Origin: Streptomyces bicolor
GTDB taxonomy: Bacteria > Actinomycetota > Actinomycetes > Streptomycetales > Streptomycetaceae
Length of the DNA stretch: 64,000 nucleotides
Reading direction: 5' to 3'
Assembly: GCF_000719285.1 (NCBI RefSeq)
Contig: NZ_JOFS01000006.1
Span: 124,001 to 188,000 of the forward strand
Positions 54,916 to 63,702 of this stretch are shown in pieces. Each line of letters begins with the position of its first letter. Position 1 is the stretch's first letter. The notes under the pieces are model-generated. The model was not told the DNA's origin. It did not search any database and was given only the letters and a program-made list of their open reading frames with translations. A program made the translations under genes and the position numbers.

Positions 54916-56094
54916 ATGAGCACCAAGGACTTCATCGAGAAGGACTTCTACAAGGTCCTCGGCGTCCCCAAGGACGCCACCGAGGCCGAGATCAAGAAGG
55001 CGTACCGGAAGCTCGCCCGCGAGTACCACCCGGACGCCAACAAGGGCAACGCCAAGGCGGAGGAGCGCTTCAAGGAGATCTCCGAGGCGAACGACGTCCT
55101 CGGCGACCCCAAGAAGCGCAAGGAGTACGACGAGGCACGCGCCCTCTTCGGCAACGGCGGCTTCCGCCCGGGGCCGGGCGGCGCGGGCGGCTCCTTCAAC
55201 TTCGACCTGGGCGACCTCTTCGGAGGCGGCGCCCAGGGCCAGGGGGGAGCCGGCGGCTTCGGCGGCGGACTCGGTGACGTCTTCGGGGGCCTGTTCAACC
55301 GCGGCGGTACGGGCGCCACCCGTACCCAGCCCCGGCGCGGCCAGGACATCGACACCGAGGTCACCCTCAGCTTCACCGAGGCGATCGAGGGCGCGACGGT
55401 CCCGCTGCGGATGTCCTCGCAGTCACCGTGCAAGGCCTGCGCCGGCACCGGCGACAAGAACGGCACGCCCAGGGTGTGCCCGACCTGCGTCGGCACCGGC
55501 CAGGTGGCCCGGGGTTCGGGCGGGGGCTTCTCCCTCACCGACCCCTGCCCGGACTGCAAGGGGCGCGGCCTGATGGCCGAGCACCCCTGCCTGGAGTGCA
55601 AGGGCAGCGGGCGCGCGAAGTCGTCCAGGACCATGCAGGTCCGCATCCCGGCCGGGGTGTCGGACGGCCAGCGCATCCGGCTGCGCGGCAAGGGAGCGCC
55701 CGGTGAGCGCGGTGGCCCGGCGGGCGATCTGTACGTCACCGTGCACGTCGACGCCCACCCGGTGTTCGGCCGCAAGGACGACAACCTCACGGTGACCGTC
55801 CCCGTGACCTTCACGGAGGCGGCCCTCGGCGGCGAGGTCAGGGTCCCCACCCTGGGCGGACCGCCGGTCACCCTGAAACTGCCGCCCGGCACGCCCAACG
55901 GTCGCACCATGCGGGCGCGGGGCAAGGGCGCGGTCCGCAAGGACGGCACCCGCGGGGACCTGCTGGTCACCGTCGAGGTGAGTGTCCCGAAGGACCTGAC
56001 GGGGAAGGCTCGTGACGCACTCGAGGCGTATCGCGAGGCGACCGCGGACGAGGATCCGCGGGCGGAGCTGTTCCAGGCCGCGAAGGGAGCTTGA
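54916..56094 (+). CDS. dnaJ: co-chaperone DnaJ (Hsp40)
   Basis: 392 residues. J domain 1-75 with HPD at 38-40, a Gly/Phe-rich region (GNGGFRPGPGGAGGSFNFD), then four zinc-finger repeats CKACAGTG, CPTCVGTG, CPDCKGRG and CLECKGSG, and the C-terminal substrate-binding domains with DLYVTVHVDAHPVFGRKDDN. Type I DnaJ. Purine-rich GAGGGACGTCGAGG precedes the ATG, 36 bases after grpE. Confidence 0.98.
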   Translation: MSTKDFIEKDFYKVLGVPKDATEAEIKKAYRKLAREYHPDANKGNAKAEERFKEISEANDVLGDPKKRKEYDEARALFGNGGFRPGPGGAGGSFNFDLGDLFGGGAQGQGGAGGFGGGLGDVFGGLFNRGGTGATRTQPRRGQDIDTEVTLSFTEAIEGATVPLRMSSQSPCKACAGTGDKNGTPRVCPTCVGTGQVARGSGGGFSLTDPCPDCKGRGLMAEHPCLECKGSGRAKSSRTMQVRIPAGVSDGQRIRLRGKGAPGERGGPAGDLYVTVHVDAHPVFGRKDDNLTVTVPVTFTEAALGGEVRVPTLGGPPVTLKLPPGTPNGRTMRARGKGAVRKDGTRGDLLVTVEVSVPKDLTGKARDALEAYREATADEDPRAELFQAAKGA

Positions 56095-56099
56095 TCGAG

Positions 56100-56543
56100 A
56101 TGGACGGCCGTCGACGCAACCCGTATGAACTGACCGAGGAAACCCCGGTCTACGTCATCTCGGTGGCGGCCCAGCTCTCCGGCCTGCACCCGCAGACACT
56201 GCGCCAGTACGACCGCCTGGGCCTGGTGTCCCCGGACCGCACCGCCGGCCGGGGCCGCCGCTACTCGGCCCGCGACATCGAACTGCTCCGCCAGGTGCAG
56301 CAGTTGTCGCAGGACGAGGGCATCAACCTGGCCGGTATCAAGCGCATCATCGAACTGGAGAACCAGGTCGCGGCGCTCCAGTCCCGGATCGCGGAGATGC
56401 AGGCGGCCCTGGACGGAGCGGCGGCGGCGATGCAGCAGCGCGAGGCGGCGGTGCACGCGTCGTACCGCCGGGATCTGGTCCCGTACCAGGAAGTGCAGCA
56501 GACCAGCGCGCTGGTGGTGTGGCGGCCGAAGTCCAAGGACTAG
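56100..56543 (+). CDS. hspR: heat-shock repressor HspR (MerR type)
   Basis: 147 residues from ATG 56100 (MDGRRRNPYELTEETPVYVI); TTG 56091, overlapping the dnaJ stop, is an alternative. The MerR helix-turn-helix is SVAAQLSGLHPQTLRQYDRL and wing GRGRRYSARDIELL. A coiled coil follows (LENQVAALQSRIAEMQAALD), and the C-terminal YRRDLVPYQEVQQTSALVVW is typical of HspR. It represses its own operon at the HAIR operators, with DnaK as co-repressor. Confidence 0.98.
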   Translation: MDGRRRNPYELTEETPVYVISVAAQLSGLHPQTLRQYDRLGLVSPDRTAGRGRRYSARDIELLRQVQQLSQDEGINLAGIKRIIELENQVAALQSRIAEMQAALDGAAAAMQQREAAVHASYRRDLVPYQEVQQTSALVVWRPKSKD

Positions 56544-56562
56544 GCAGGCACGCAGACACGCG

Positions 56563-56601
56563 AAGGGGCCCGGAGGATCGGTGAGAACCTCCGGGCCCCT
56601 T
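56563..56601. terminator. dnaK operon terminator
   Basis: Arms 56563-56576 and 56588-56601 (14 bases, perfect) with an 11-base loop, between hspR (+) and the convergent gene ending at 56611. Confidence 0.88.
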
Positions 56602-56610
56602 GCCGTGCCG

Positions 56611-58602
56611 TCAGGAAGCCGGCGGTACGGCGACGCTCACCAGGAACGGCTGTGAGGTGGTGCCGTCCTCACGGACGCCGACGACCTGGTACCACAGGGA
56701 CGTTCCGGTCGGGACGTTCGCGTCGTAGAGCGGGTCGGAGTCCGGCAGCGCGTCGAAGGTGGCGGTCTGCGGGTTCCAGCGGGCGGCGCGGAAGCTCGCG
56801 TACTCCTCGGTGCCCGCGGGCGACCAGCCGTGCACCTGCACCTTGCCGGCGGCGGAGAGCGACGCGTAGGCCAAGTGCGTGGCCCCGGCCGGCGTCTCCA
56901 CCGTGGGCCGCAGATCGTGCTCGGTGACGTGGACCGTGGTGCCCGCGCTGAGGTTCCCGGCGAAGTCCTCGGGCCGGACGACGTAGCAGAGGTTCTCGCC
57001 GTCGGCGACATTGACGTCCCGCCACGACGTCTCGGTGACGCCGGTGTGGTCGAGCTTCTCGGTGTTCGTGCAGACGCCGTCGACGGTCGTGCCCCGCCAC
57101 ACGGTGTACCGGTGGAGATCGGCGTCGGCCACCTGCGACCAGGTCAGGGTCGTGCCCCAGTCCTCGCCGGTCGCGGTGACGGACGCCGGAGCCGCGGGCG
57201 CCTGCCGGTCGGTGCCGGTGGTGGCCGCCACCTCGCCGCTGCGCAGGCCCTCCTTGTCGTTGCTGTCGTAGCCGCTGACCACGTACCGGTAGGCGGTGTT
57301 GGTGCCCGCCGACCAGTCGGTGCACAGCAACTGGTCGCTGCCGTCGGCGAGTTCGCGCTCGCGCCAGCGGCAGCGATCGGTCACCTCGACCCAGTCGGTG
57401 CTCGTGCCGGTGGCGCGGTAGACCCGGAAGCCCATGTAGGAGCCGCCGGAATCCCAGTCGGCGTCCCAGGTCACGGTGACCGCGCTGGAGTGCGGGAACG
57501 CCTGGCCGATGGTGGGCGCGGCCACCAGGCGGCGGGCGGCCTTGGCCGTGCTGTAGGCGGTGACCCGGCCGCTGGCGTCGATCGCCGCGACCCGGTACTC
57601 GTGCCGGGCGGAGCGGCTCACGCGGGTGTCGGTGAACGAGGTGCCGGTGGGCTCGAAGGTGGCGCCCCCGTCGATGTAGTTCGACGAGCGGAGCACTCGG
57701 TACTTGACCGCCCCGGGCACCGCGTCCCAGCTCAGGGCGATCCCGGTGTCGGTGCCGGTGGCGGTGAAGCCGGCCGGCGTGGTGACGGCGAGGCTGGTCA
57801 CGGAGGCGAGCGAGGTGGCGGCCGAGGAGTTGCCGGCCTTGTCGTACGCCCGGACCAGGTACTCGTACGTCTCCCCGGTGGCGGGCGGAGTGTCGGTGTA
57901 CGAGGTGGCGGTGGCGGCCAGCTGGCGCAGGATCTGCCAGCTGGTGGTGCCTGCCACGCGCCGGTACACCCGGTATCCGGCCAGGTCCATCTCGGCGTTC
58001 TTCCGCCAGCTCAGCCTGGTCTGCTGGGTGGCGTTGGAGTAGGCGGCGGTGAAGCCGGCCGGGGCGAGCGGCTGGACCTTGTCGACGGTGGCGGAGGTGC
58101 GGGGCGCGTAGGTGAACTTGACCCTGGCGGAGCCGGTCCAGTTGACGTAGTCGACGCGCAGGGTGTGCTTGCCGGACGGGATCGTCACGTTGACGGTCTT
58201 CGACACGGTCGTGGAGGTGTTCTTCCACAGGTCGATCTTGCGGGCGTTGGCCGTGCCCGGGTCCAGGTAGACGCGGATGCCGTCCAGGCCGGAGGCGGCG
58301 AGGGAGAAGGGCCCGCCGGAGCCGAAGTCGCGGGTGACGGTCCAGCGGACGCCGAAGTTGTCCTTCGGCAGGCCGGACGCCGGGGCGCCCGTGCCCCAGT
58401 TCTGGTCGATGACGCCGTCGCAGTCGGTCTTCTTCGGGGTGCCCGAGAAGCTCGTGTTCGCGAAGAACTGGCGCTTGAAGACCGGTGAGGTGCAGGTCGT
58501 CTCGGCGGAGGCGGGGGTGATGACCGCGGTGAGCAGACCGGCCGCGGTGGCGAGCACGACAGCGGCGGCGGCCGCGGTGGTCGTGCGTCTGGCTGGGTTC
58601 AT
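56611..58602 (-). CDS. secreted fibronectin type III protein with N-terminal PA14-like domain
   Basis: 663 residues. Signal peptide MNPARRTTTAAAAAVVLATA, then a PA14-like module (about 36-175: FKRQFFANTSFSGTPKKTDC, DQNWGTGAP, WTVTRDFGSGGPF, SGLDGIRVYLDPG, SGKHTLRVDYVNWTGSARVK). Four or five fibronectin III-like domains follow (about 180-660), with Tyr-Arg-Val-Tyr-Arg and Asp-Gly-Tyr strands. Probably a cell-surface or extracellular binding protein. The N-terminal module is nearly identical to that of the next gene, marking a recent tandem duplication. ECF-type promoter upstream at 58655-58682. Confidence 0.88.
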   Translation of the reverse strand: MNPARRTTTAAAAAVVLATAAGLLTAVITPASAETTCTSPVFKRQFFANTSFSGTPKKTDCDGVIDQNWGTGAPASGLPKDNFGVRWTVTRDFGSGGPFSLAASGLDGIRVYLDPGTANARKIDLWKNTSTTVSKTVNVTIPSGKHTLRVDYVNWTGSARVKFTYAPRTSATVDKVQPLAPAGFTAAYSNATQQTRLSWRKNAEMDLAGYRVYRRVAGTTSWQILRQLAATATSYTDTPPATGETYEYLVRAYDKAGNSSAATSLASVTSLAVTTPAGFTATGTDTGIALSWDAVPGAVKYRVLRSSNYIDGGATFEPTGTSFTDTRVSRSARHEYRVAAIDASGRVTAYSTAKAARRLVAAPTIGQAFPHSSAVTVTWDADWDSGGSYMGFRVYRATGTSTDWVEVTDRCRWRERELADGSDQLLCTDWSAGTNTAYRYVVSGYDSNDKEGLRSGEVAATTGTDRQAPAAPASVTATGEDWGTTLTWSQVADADLHRYTVWRGTTVDGVCTNTEKLDHTGVTETSWRDVNVADGENLCYVVRPEDFAGNLSAGTTVHVTEHDLRPTVETPAGATHLAYASLSAAGKVQVHGWSPAGTEEYASFRAARWNPQTATFDALPDSDPLYDANVPTGTSLWYQVVGVREDGTTSQPFLVSVAVPPAS

Positions 58603-58654
58603 GGATCCTCGGTCGTGATCGTCGTTGGCCGGGGAAAGGGGTGGCGACGATCAC

Positions 58655-58682
58655 GACTCGTGGAGCGGCCTTTGGGTTGTAC
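58655..58682 (-). promoter_or_regulatory. ECF-type promoter, GTACAACC-N16-AGTC
   Basis: GTACAACC (58682-58675), 16 bases, AGTC (58658-58655) on the minus strand, 53 bases before the start at 58602. Matches the other three sites in boxes and spacer. Confidence 0.6.
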
Positions 58683-58731
58683 GGATTCGCCTGTGAGTTC
58701 TGGCGGATCGGGCGGCGTCCGTGGCGCGCCG

Positions 58732-60399
58732 TCAGCGGTTGACCATGAACTCCAGTGACGAGCTCTGCTCACTCGTGCGCCCGTAGGGGTCCACCGCGAA
58801 CACCGTCGCCATGCAGGGGCCGTTGTACGGCGGCGTCCACTCGATGGTGCCCGTCGTGGACAGGTGGGTGCCGCTGTCGCCGCAGGCGCCGGAGATCTCC
58901 CAGGAGTACCCCTTCAGCAGGCGTCCCTCGTCGCCCGCTCCGGGCTTGGCCGTGATCTGGATCGGGAAGCGCGTGCCGCCCGCGGAGACCAGCGTCAGCC
59001 GCGGCGCGGCCGGGCCCAACTGAGTGGCCCGGGTGAGCCGGTCGACGGTGATCTCGGCGGAGGGCGCCGACTCGGCACCCGTACCGCTCTCCACGGCGAC
59101 GACGTAGTAGGACGCCTTGCCCGCCGGAGCGATGATGTCGTCCCACCGGTTGCCCTGTCCCAGGTCGCCGATGGCCCTCCAGCCGCCGTCGGTGCGGCGG
59201 TAGATGCGGAACTGGCCCGAGTCCTCGGGCAGGTCCCAGCCGATCACGGTCTTGTCGTCGTGGACGGCGCTGGTGAGCCCGGTCGGGGCGGGCGTGGCGG
59301 AGGGCGCGGGGCGCGTGGCCGTCACCGGGGCGGAGACCTGGGAGACGTTCATGGCGGCGTCGACCGCGTGCACCTTGTACGTGTAGGCCGCGCCCGTCTC
59401 GGCGCGGACGTCCGTGTAGGACGTGCCGAGCACGATGTCGGGCCCGTCCGGATCCTGCTGCCCCTCCGGTGCGCCCCACACCTCGTAGTGCTGGACGTCC
59501 GCCGACGCGGACGGCTCCCAGCTGACCGTGTTGCCCGCCGTGGTGCCCTTCGCCGCCAGGCCGGTGACCTGCTCCGGGGCCGTGCGGTCGGCGGTGGTGA
59601 CGGGCACCCCGGCCGACCCCGCCGACGCGTTGCCGGCCCTGTCGTAGGCGCGCACCGAGTAGAAGTACTGAGCGCCGTTCAACGGCAGGGTGCTGTCGGT
59701 GAACGTGGTGGAGGTCGTGGTCGCCAGCGGGGTGGCGGGGTAGGAGGTGTCGCTCTTCAGCCGCCGGTACACCCGGTAGCCCGCGAGGTCCATCTCCTTG
59801 TTCCTGGTCCAGGTGAGCCTGGCCTTGCCGGTCGCCTGGTCGTAGGTGACGGAAGTGCCGGTCGGCGCAAGGGGCTTGACCTTGTCGACGGTGGCGGCGG
59901 TGCGGGGCGTGTAGCCGAACTTGACCCTGGCGCTGCCGGTCCAGTTGACGTAGTCGACGCGCAGGGTGTGCTTGCCGGACGGGATCGTCACGTTGACGGT
60001 CTTCGACACGGTCGTCGAGACGTTCTTCCACAGGTCGATCTTGCGCGCGTCGGGCTTGCCGGGGTCCAGGTACACCCGGATGCCGTCCAGGCCGGAGGCC
60101 GCGAAGGAGAAGGGCCCACCGGAGCCGAAGTCGCGTGTCACGGTCCAGCGGACGGCGAAGTTGTTCGACGGCAGTCCGGAGGCGGGTGCGCCCGCGCCCC
60201 AGTTCTGGTCGATGGCGGTGTCACAGTCCGTCTTCTTCGGAGTGCCCGAAAAGGTGGTGTTCGCGAAGAACTGCCGCTTGAACACCGGCGAGGTGCAGGT
60301 CACGGCGGCGGACGCGGAGGCCGTCGTGAGCAGGGTGCCCGCGGTGGCGAGCGCGACCGTCGCGGCGGTCGCGGCGGCGGTGCGTCTGGCTGGGTTCAT
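58732..60399 (-). CDS. secreted fibronectin type III protein with N-terminal PA14-like domain (paralogue)
   Basis: 555 residues from ATG 60399 (GAGG upstream). Signal peptide and PA14-like module (FKRQFFANTTFSGTPKKTDC, DQNWGAGAP, SGKHTLRVDYVNWTGSARVK) are nearly identical to the gene at 56611. The remaining three fibronectin-like domains diverge strongly and are fewer. It may bind carbohydrate or protein ligands outside the cell. Own promoter at 60451-60478. Confidence 0.88.
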   Translation of the reverse strand: MNPARRTAAATAATVALATAGTLLTTASASAAVTCTSPVFKRQFFANTTFSGTPKKTDCDTAIDQNWGAGAPASGLPSNNFAVRWTVTRDFGSGGPFSFAASGLDGIRVYLDPGKPDARKIDLWKNVSTTVSKTVNVTIPSGKHTLRVDYVNWTGSARVKFGYTPRTAATVDKVKPLAPTGTSVTYDQATGKARLTWTRNKEMDLAGYRVYRRLKSDTSYPATPLATTTSTTFTDSTLPLNGAQYFYSVRAYDRAGNASAGSAGVPVTTADRTAPEQVTGLAAKGTTAGNTVSWEPSASADVQHYEVWGAPEGQQDPDGPDIVLGTSYTDVRAETGAAYTYKVHAVDAAMNVSQVSAPVTATRPAPSATPAPTGLTSAVHDDKTVIGWDLPEDSGQFRIYRRTDGGWRAIGDLGQGNRWDDIIAPAGKASYYVVAVESGTGAESAPSAEITVDRLTRATQLGPAAPRLTLVSAGGTRFPIQITAKPGAGDEGRLLKGYSWEISGACGDSGTHLSTTGTIEWTPPYNGPCMATVFAVDPYGRTSEQSSSLEFMVNR

Positions 60400-60450
60400 T
60401 CGATCCTCTGGTCGAGTACGGGACGGCGAGGCGAAGGCCGTCGTGATCAC

Positions 60451-60478
60451 GACTCGCGAGGAATGAAGCTGGTTGTAC
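60451..60478 (-). promoter_or_regulatory. ECF-type promoter, GTACAACC-N16-AGTC
   Basis: GTACAACC (60478-60471), 16 bases, AGTC (60454-60451) on the minus strand, 52 bases before the start at 60399. The CGCGAGTCGTGATC segment is shared with 58655-58682 in part, but the spacer sequence differs, so the boxes are conserved beyond mere duplication. Confidence 0.62.
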
Positions 60479-60682
60479 TGATGTTGGTCGACTCTTCGGC
60501 CAAGGTTCGATGGATGGGGTGTAATGGGCGTTTGGAGGTACTCCGTCATGTCTTCACATGCTCAGCGGAGCGTGGTGTTGCGCACTCGTTAAGTAGTTTC
60601 GCTTGACGCTGGGGGCGGACGCCGCGTTGTCTTTTCAGACATCCGGGCGCCATCGTGCGCCCGTGTCCCGAAGGCACCAGAA

Positions 60683-61822
60683 GTGAGCTCCTCTATGCGT
60701 CCCTTGCGCCCCCTGCGCCGTACTGCCACCGCCGTGGCCGCCGCGTCCACGATGACCCTCTCGCTGGCCGCGTGCGGGGCACTGGGCGTCACCGGGGACA
60801 GCAGCGAGGCGAGCCCGACCAAGGGCAACGACGTCACCGTGGGGCTGCTGCTGCCGGAGACGGCGAACACGCGCTACGACAAGTTCGACTACCCCATCAT
60901 CAGGAACAAGGTTCTCGAGCTCACCAACAAGCGGGGCAAGGTCGAGTACCTGAACGCCGACGCGGACGCGGAGAAGCAGGCCGACCAACTGCAGCAGATG
61001 ATCGACAACCAGGTCGACGTGATCCTGCTGGACGCCGTCGACGCGCACGCCATCGCCGACGGCGTGCAGAAGGCCAAGGACGCCGGTATCCCGGTCATCG
61101 CCTACGACCGCCTGGCCGAGGGCCCGATCGACGCGTACGTCTCCTTCGACAACGAGCTGGTCGGCGAGGTTCAGGGCCGCAGCCTCCTGGAGGCCATGGG
61201 CGACGTCGACTCCTCCGACAAGATCGTCATGATGAACGGCTCGCCCACCGACCCGAACGCCAAGCAGTTCAAGGCGGGCGCCCTCTCCGAGCTCAACGGC
61301 ACGGTGGACATCGCCAAGTCGTACGACACCAAGGACTGGAAGCCGGAGAACGCCCAGGCCAACATGGCCGAGGCGATCAAGGCGATCGGCGTGAACAACA
61401 TCAAGGGCGTCTACGCCGCCAACGACGGCATGGCCGGCGGCGTCATCAAGGCCCTGGAGGCGGTGGGCGTGACCCAACTGCCGCCGATCACCGGGCAGGA
61501 CTCCGAACTGGACGCCGTGCACCGGATCATGACCGGCGAGCAGTACATGAGCGTGTACAAGTCGTACCCGCAGGAGGCCGAGAGCGCCGCGCAGATGGCG
61601 GTGGCCAAGGTCCAGGGCAAGGACATCCAGTTCGACTCGCTCGCCCAGGACCAGGTCGACAGCCCGACCGACAAGGACATCCCGGCCCTGCTGGTTCCCG
61701 TGGTCGCCCTGAAGAAGGGCAACATCAAGGAGACGGTCCTCGCCGACGGGATCTACGAACTCTCCGAGATCTGCACGGCCGAGTACAAGGCGGACTGCAC
61801 GCGGCTCGGGCTCACCAAGTAG
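60683..61822 (+). CDS. sugar ABC transporter substrate-binding lipoprotein (family 1)
   Basis: 379 residues from GTG 60683 (GAAGG 8 bases upstream; ATG 60695 is an alternative). Lipobox LAAC places the lipidated Cys at residue 31. The mature protein has the type I periplasmic-binding fold of ribose/xylose-binding proteins: VGLLLPETANTRYDKFDYPI, VIAYDRL, GAYVSFDN-like YVSFDNELVGEVQG and AANDGMAGGVIKAL. A xylose- or other pentose-type ligand is likely by resemblance to XylF. No permease or ATPase gene follows, so it must use components encoded elsewhere. Confidence 0.9.
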   Translation: MSSSMRPLRPLRRTATAVAAASTMTLSLAACGALGVTGDSSEASPTKGNDVTVGLLLPETANTRYDKFDYPIIRNKVLELTNKRGKVEYLNADADAEKQADQLQQMIDNQVDVILLDAVDAHAIADGVQKAKDAGIPVIAYDRLAEGPIDAYVSFDNELVGEVQGRSLLEAMGDVDSSDKIVMMNGSPTDPNAKQFKAGALSELNGTVDIAKSYDTKDWKPENAQANMAEAIKAIGVNNIKGVYAANDGMAGGVIKALEAVGVTQLPPITGQDSELDAVHRIMTGEQYMSVYKSYPQEAESAAQMAVAKVQGKDIQFDSLAQDQVDSPTDKDIPALLVPVVALKKGNIKETVLADGIYELSEICTAEYKADCTRLGLTK

Positions 61823-61835
61823 GGATCGGCAGGCA

Positions 61836-61861
61836 GGGCCCGTCGGTCTCGCGACGGGCCC
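61836..61861. terminator. hairpin terminator
   Basis: Arms 61836-61845 and 61852-61861 (10 bases) with a 6-base loop, 13 bases after the sugar-binding gene. Confidence 0.75.
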
Positions 61862-61867
61862 GCGGCT

Positions 61868-61927
61868 TTCACGCCACGCCCTTTCACACCACGCGCCTTC
61901 ACGCCACGCGCCTTCACGCCACCCGCG
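61868..61927 (-). repeat. 15-base tandem repeat carrying repeated in-frame stop codons
   Basis: Four copies of a 15-base unit (consensus GGCGCGTGGCGTGAA on the minus strand) end the transglutaminase gene. TGA falls in frame at 61914, 61899, 61884 and 61869. It probably arose by slippage of the gene's last codons and stop. Confidence 0.7.
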
Positions 61928-62768
61928 TGAACTCCACCGTCACCTCGGGCGGCCCACCCGGCACCCCCCGGTAGATCCCCTTGTGCGGGGTGACGTCGTC
62001 GTAGTCGCGCCCGCGTCCGACCACGACGTGGGACTCGTCGGCCCGCGTCCGGTTGGTGGGGTCGTAGCCGCACCAGTCGCCCGCCCAGTACTCGATCCAG
62101 GCGTGGCTCTGCCCGGCGACCGGACGATGCAGTTCCGCCTCCCGCTCGGGGTGCAGGTAGCCGGAGACGTAACGGGCGGGCAGGCCCACGCCCCGCAGCA
62201 GCGCGATCGTGAGGTGGGTGATGTCCTGGCAGACGCCCGCGCACTGTTCCCAGGCCTCGGCGGCGGACGTGTTCACGCTCGTGGTGCCGGGGAGGTACGC
62301 CACCCGGTCGGCGACCAGCATCGACACCGCGAGCGCTGTCTCGTGCGGATCGAGACCGGCCGCCGCTTCCCGCGCCTTCTCGACGAGCGCGGCGGGCACG
62401 GTCGTACGGGAGGTCGGGCCCGCGAACTCCAGCAGCCGGGAGGACGCCACCTCCTCAGCGAGTTCCTTCCATGTGGGCGCCTCGGGGAGCGGGCCCGGCG
62501 GGTGGGTCTCCACCAGGCTGGACGCCGTGATGGTGAGGTCGGCGTGCGGGTCCATCAGGTCGAAGCCGGTGACCTGGGTGCCCCAGTAGTCCCAGTACGC
62601 CCAGGTGGTCGCGGCCGGGCTGATGGTGACCCGGGCGTCCAGGGTGGTCTGGCCGGGCAGCGTCAGCGGGGTCATGCGGACCTCGTTGTGCGAGGACGCG
62701 GCGGGCTGGGCGTACGAGACGCGGGTGATGTGCTTGATACGGAGCCGGCGAGTTCCCTGGGTGGTCAT
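61914..62768 (-). CDS. transglutaminase-family protein
   Basis: 284 residues. N-terminal beta domain (RLRIKHITRVSYAQPAASSH) and a transglutaminase-like core with Cys in GVCQDITHL, His in SHAWIEYW and Asp in YDPTNR, the catalytic triad. Proteins of this type, paired with an alpha-E and an ATP-grasp protein as here, form a conserved but poorly characterised peptide-modification set. Starts one base after the alpha-E stop. Confidence 0.9.
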   Translation of the reverse strand: MTTQGTRRLRIKHITRVSYAQPAASSHNEVRMTPLTLPGQTTLDARVTISPAATTWAYWDYWGTQVTGFDLMDPHADLTITASSLVETHPPGPLPEAPTWKELAEEVASSRLLEFAGPTSRTTVPAALVEKAREAAAGLDPHETALAVSMLVADRVAYLPGTTSVNTSAAEAWEQCAGVCQDITHLTIALLRGVGLPARYVSGYLHPEREAELHRPVAGQSHAWIEYWAGDWCGYDPTNRTRADESHVVVGRGRDYDDVTPHKGIYRGVPGGPPEVTVEFTRVA

Positions 62769-62769
62769 C

Positions 62770-63702
62770 TCACGCTCCTTCCTGGGCCCACTCGACGGGC
62801 CCCTGGTACGGGAAGAACCGGTCGGCCACCGCGTCCGCCGAGGCCATGCAGGCCTGCTGCAAGTCCTTCAGCAGCAGGGGCAGTTGCTCCTCCAGGGCGT
62901 GTGTGTCCAGGTACTCGAGCCGGGTGCGCATCCGGCCGATCGGGCGCCGCGCGGGGTCCTGGCGGGGGCGGCCCAGCGCAGTGAGGCACTCCTCCGCTGT
63001 GGTCAGCGCGTGCAGCGCCGAGCGCGGGAAGTCGCGGTCCAGCAGAAGGAATTCGGCCACCCTTGGCGTGTCGCCGAAGCCGCTGTACACACGCGCGTAC
63101 GCCTCGTCGGCGCCGGACGCGCTGAGCAGGGTCGGCCAGTCGGGCGCGTGCGCGGCGTCCAGCACCCGCACCGACAGCAGCCGTACGGTCATGTCCACCC
63201 GCTCCAGGCTCCGGCCCAGCACGACGAAACGCCAGCTGTCGTCCCGGCTCATCGTCGAGTCGGCGAGCCCGAAGAACAGCGCGGCACGGCGGCGCACCAG
63301 CTCCAGGTACGCGTACGGGCCGGTCCGCCGAGCCGCCAGCCGCTGGTCGGCGAGCGCGTGCCAGGTCGAGTTCAGGCACTCCCACATCTCGGACGAGACG
63401 GCCTCACGGGCACTGCGCGCGTTCAGCCGGGCCGCACCCAGCGCCCCCTCGATCGACCCCGTCGAACGGGCGTCGAAGGCCAGCTGGTCCAGCACCTGCT
63501 GCATGTCCACCGGCTCACCGCCGGCGTCCATCCCGAGGATCGCGTACAGCGACCGGCAGGCCACGTCCTCGTCGCGCCACGGGTCCTCCAGCATGCGGTG
63601 GAGGTAGGCGTCGAGGATCCGGCCCGTGGCGTCGGCCCGCTCGACATACCGTCCGGTCCAGGTCAGCGCCTCGGCTATCCGGGAGAGGATCACGTCGTTC
63701 AC
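62770..63702 (-). CDS. alpha-E domain protein (DUF403)
   Basis: 310 residues from GTG 63702, overlapping the ATP-grasp stop (GTGA). Mostly helical, with [20 protein letters not shown] at the start, [20 protein letters not shown] centrally and [20 protein letters not shown] at the end. DUF403 proteins always occur with the neighbouring ATP-grasp and transglutaminase genes, often as fusions. Role unknown, probably scaffolding or substrate binding for the ligase. Confidence 0.92.
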   Translation of the reverse strand: MNDVILSRIAEALTWTGRYVERADATGRILDAYLHRMLEDPWRDEDVACRSLYAILGMDAGGEPVDMQQVLDQLAFDARSTGSIEGALGAARLNARSAREAVSSEMWECLNSTWHALADQRLAARRTGPYAYLELVRRRAALFFGLADSTMSRDDSWRFVVLGRSLERVDMTVRLLSVRVLDAAHAPDWPTLLSASGADEAYARVYSGFGDTPRVAEFLLLDRDFPRSALHALTTAEECLTALGRPRQDPARRPIGRMRTRLEYLDTHALEEQLPLLLKDLQQACMASADAVADRFFPYQGPVEWAQEGA

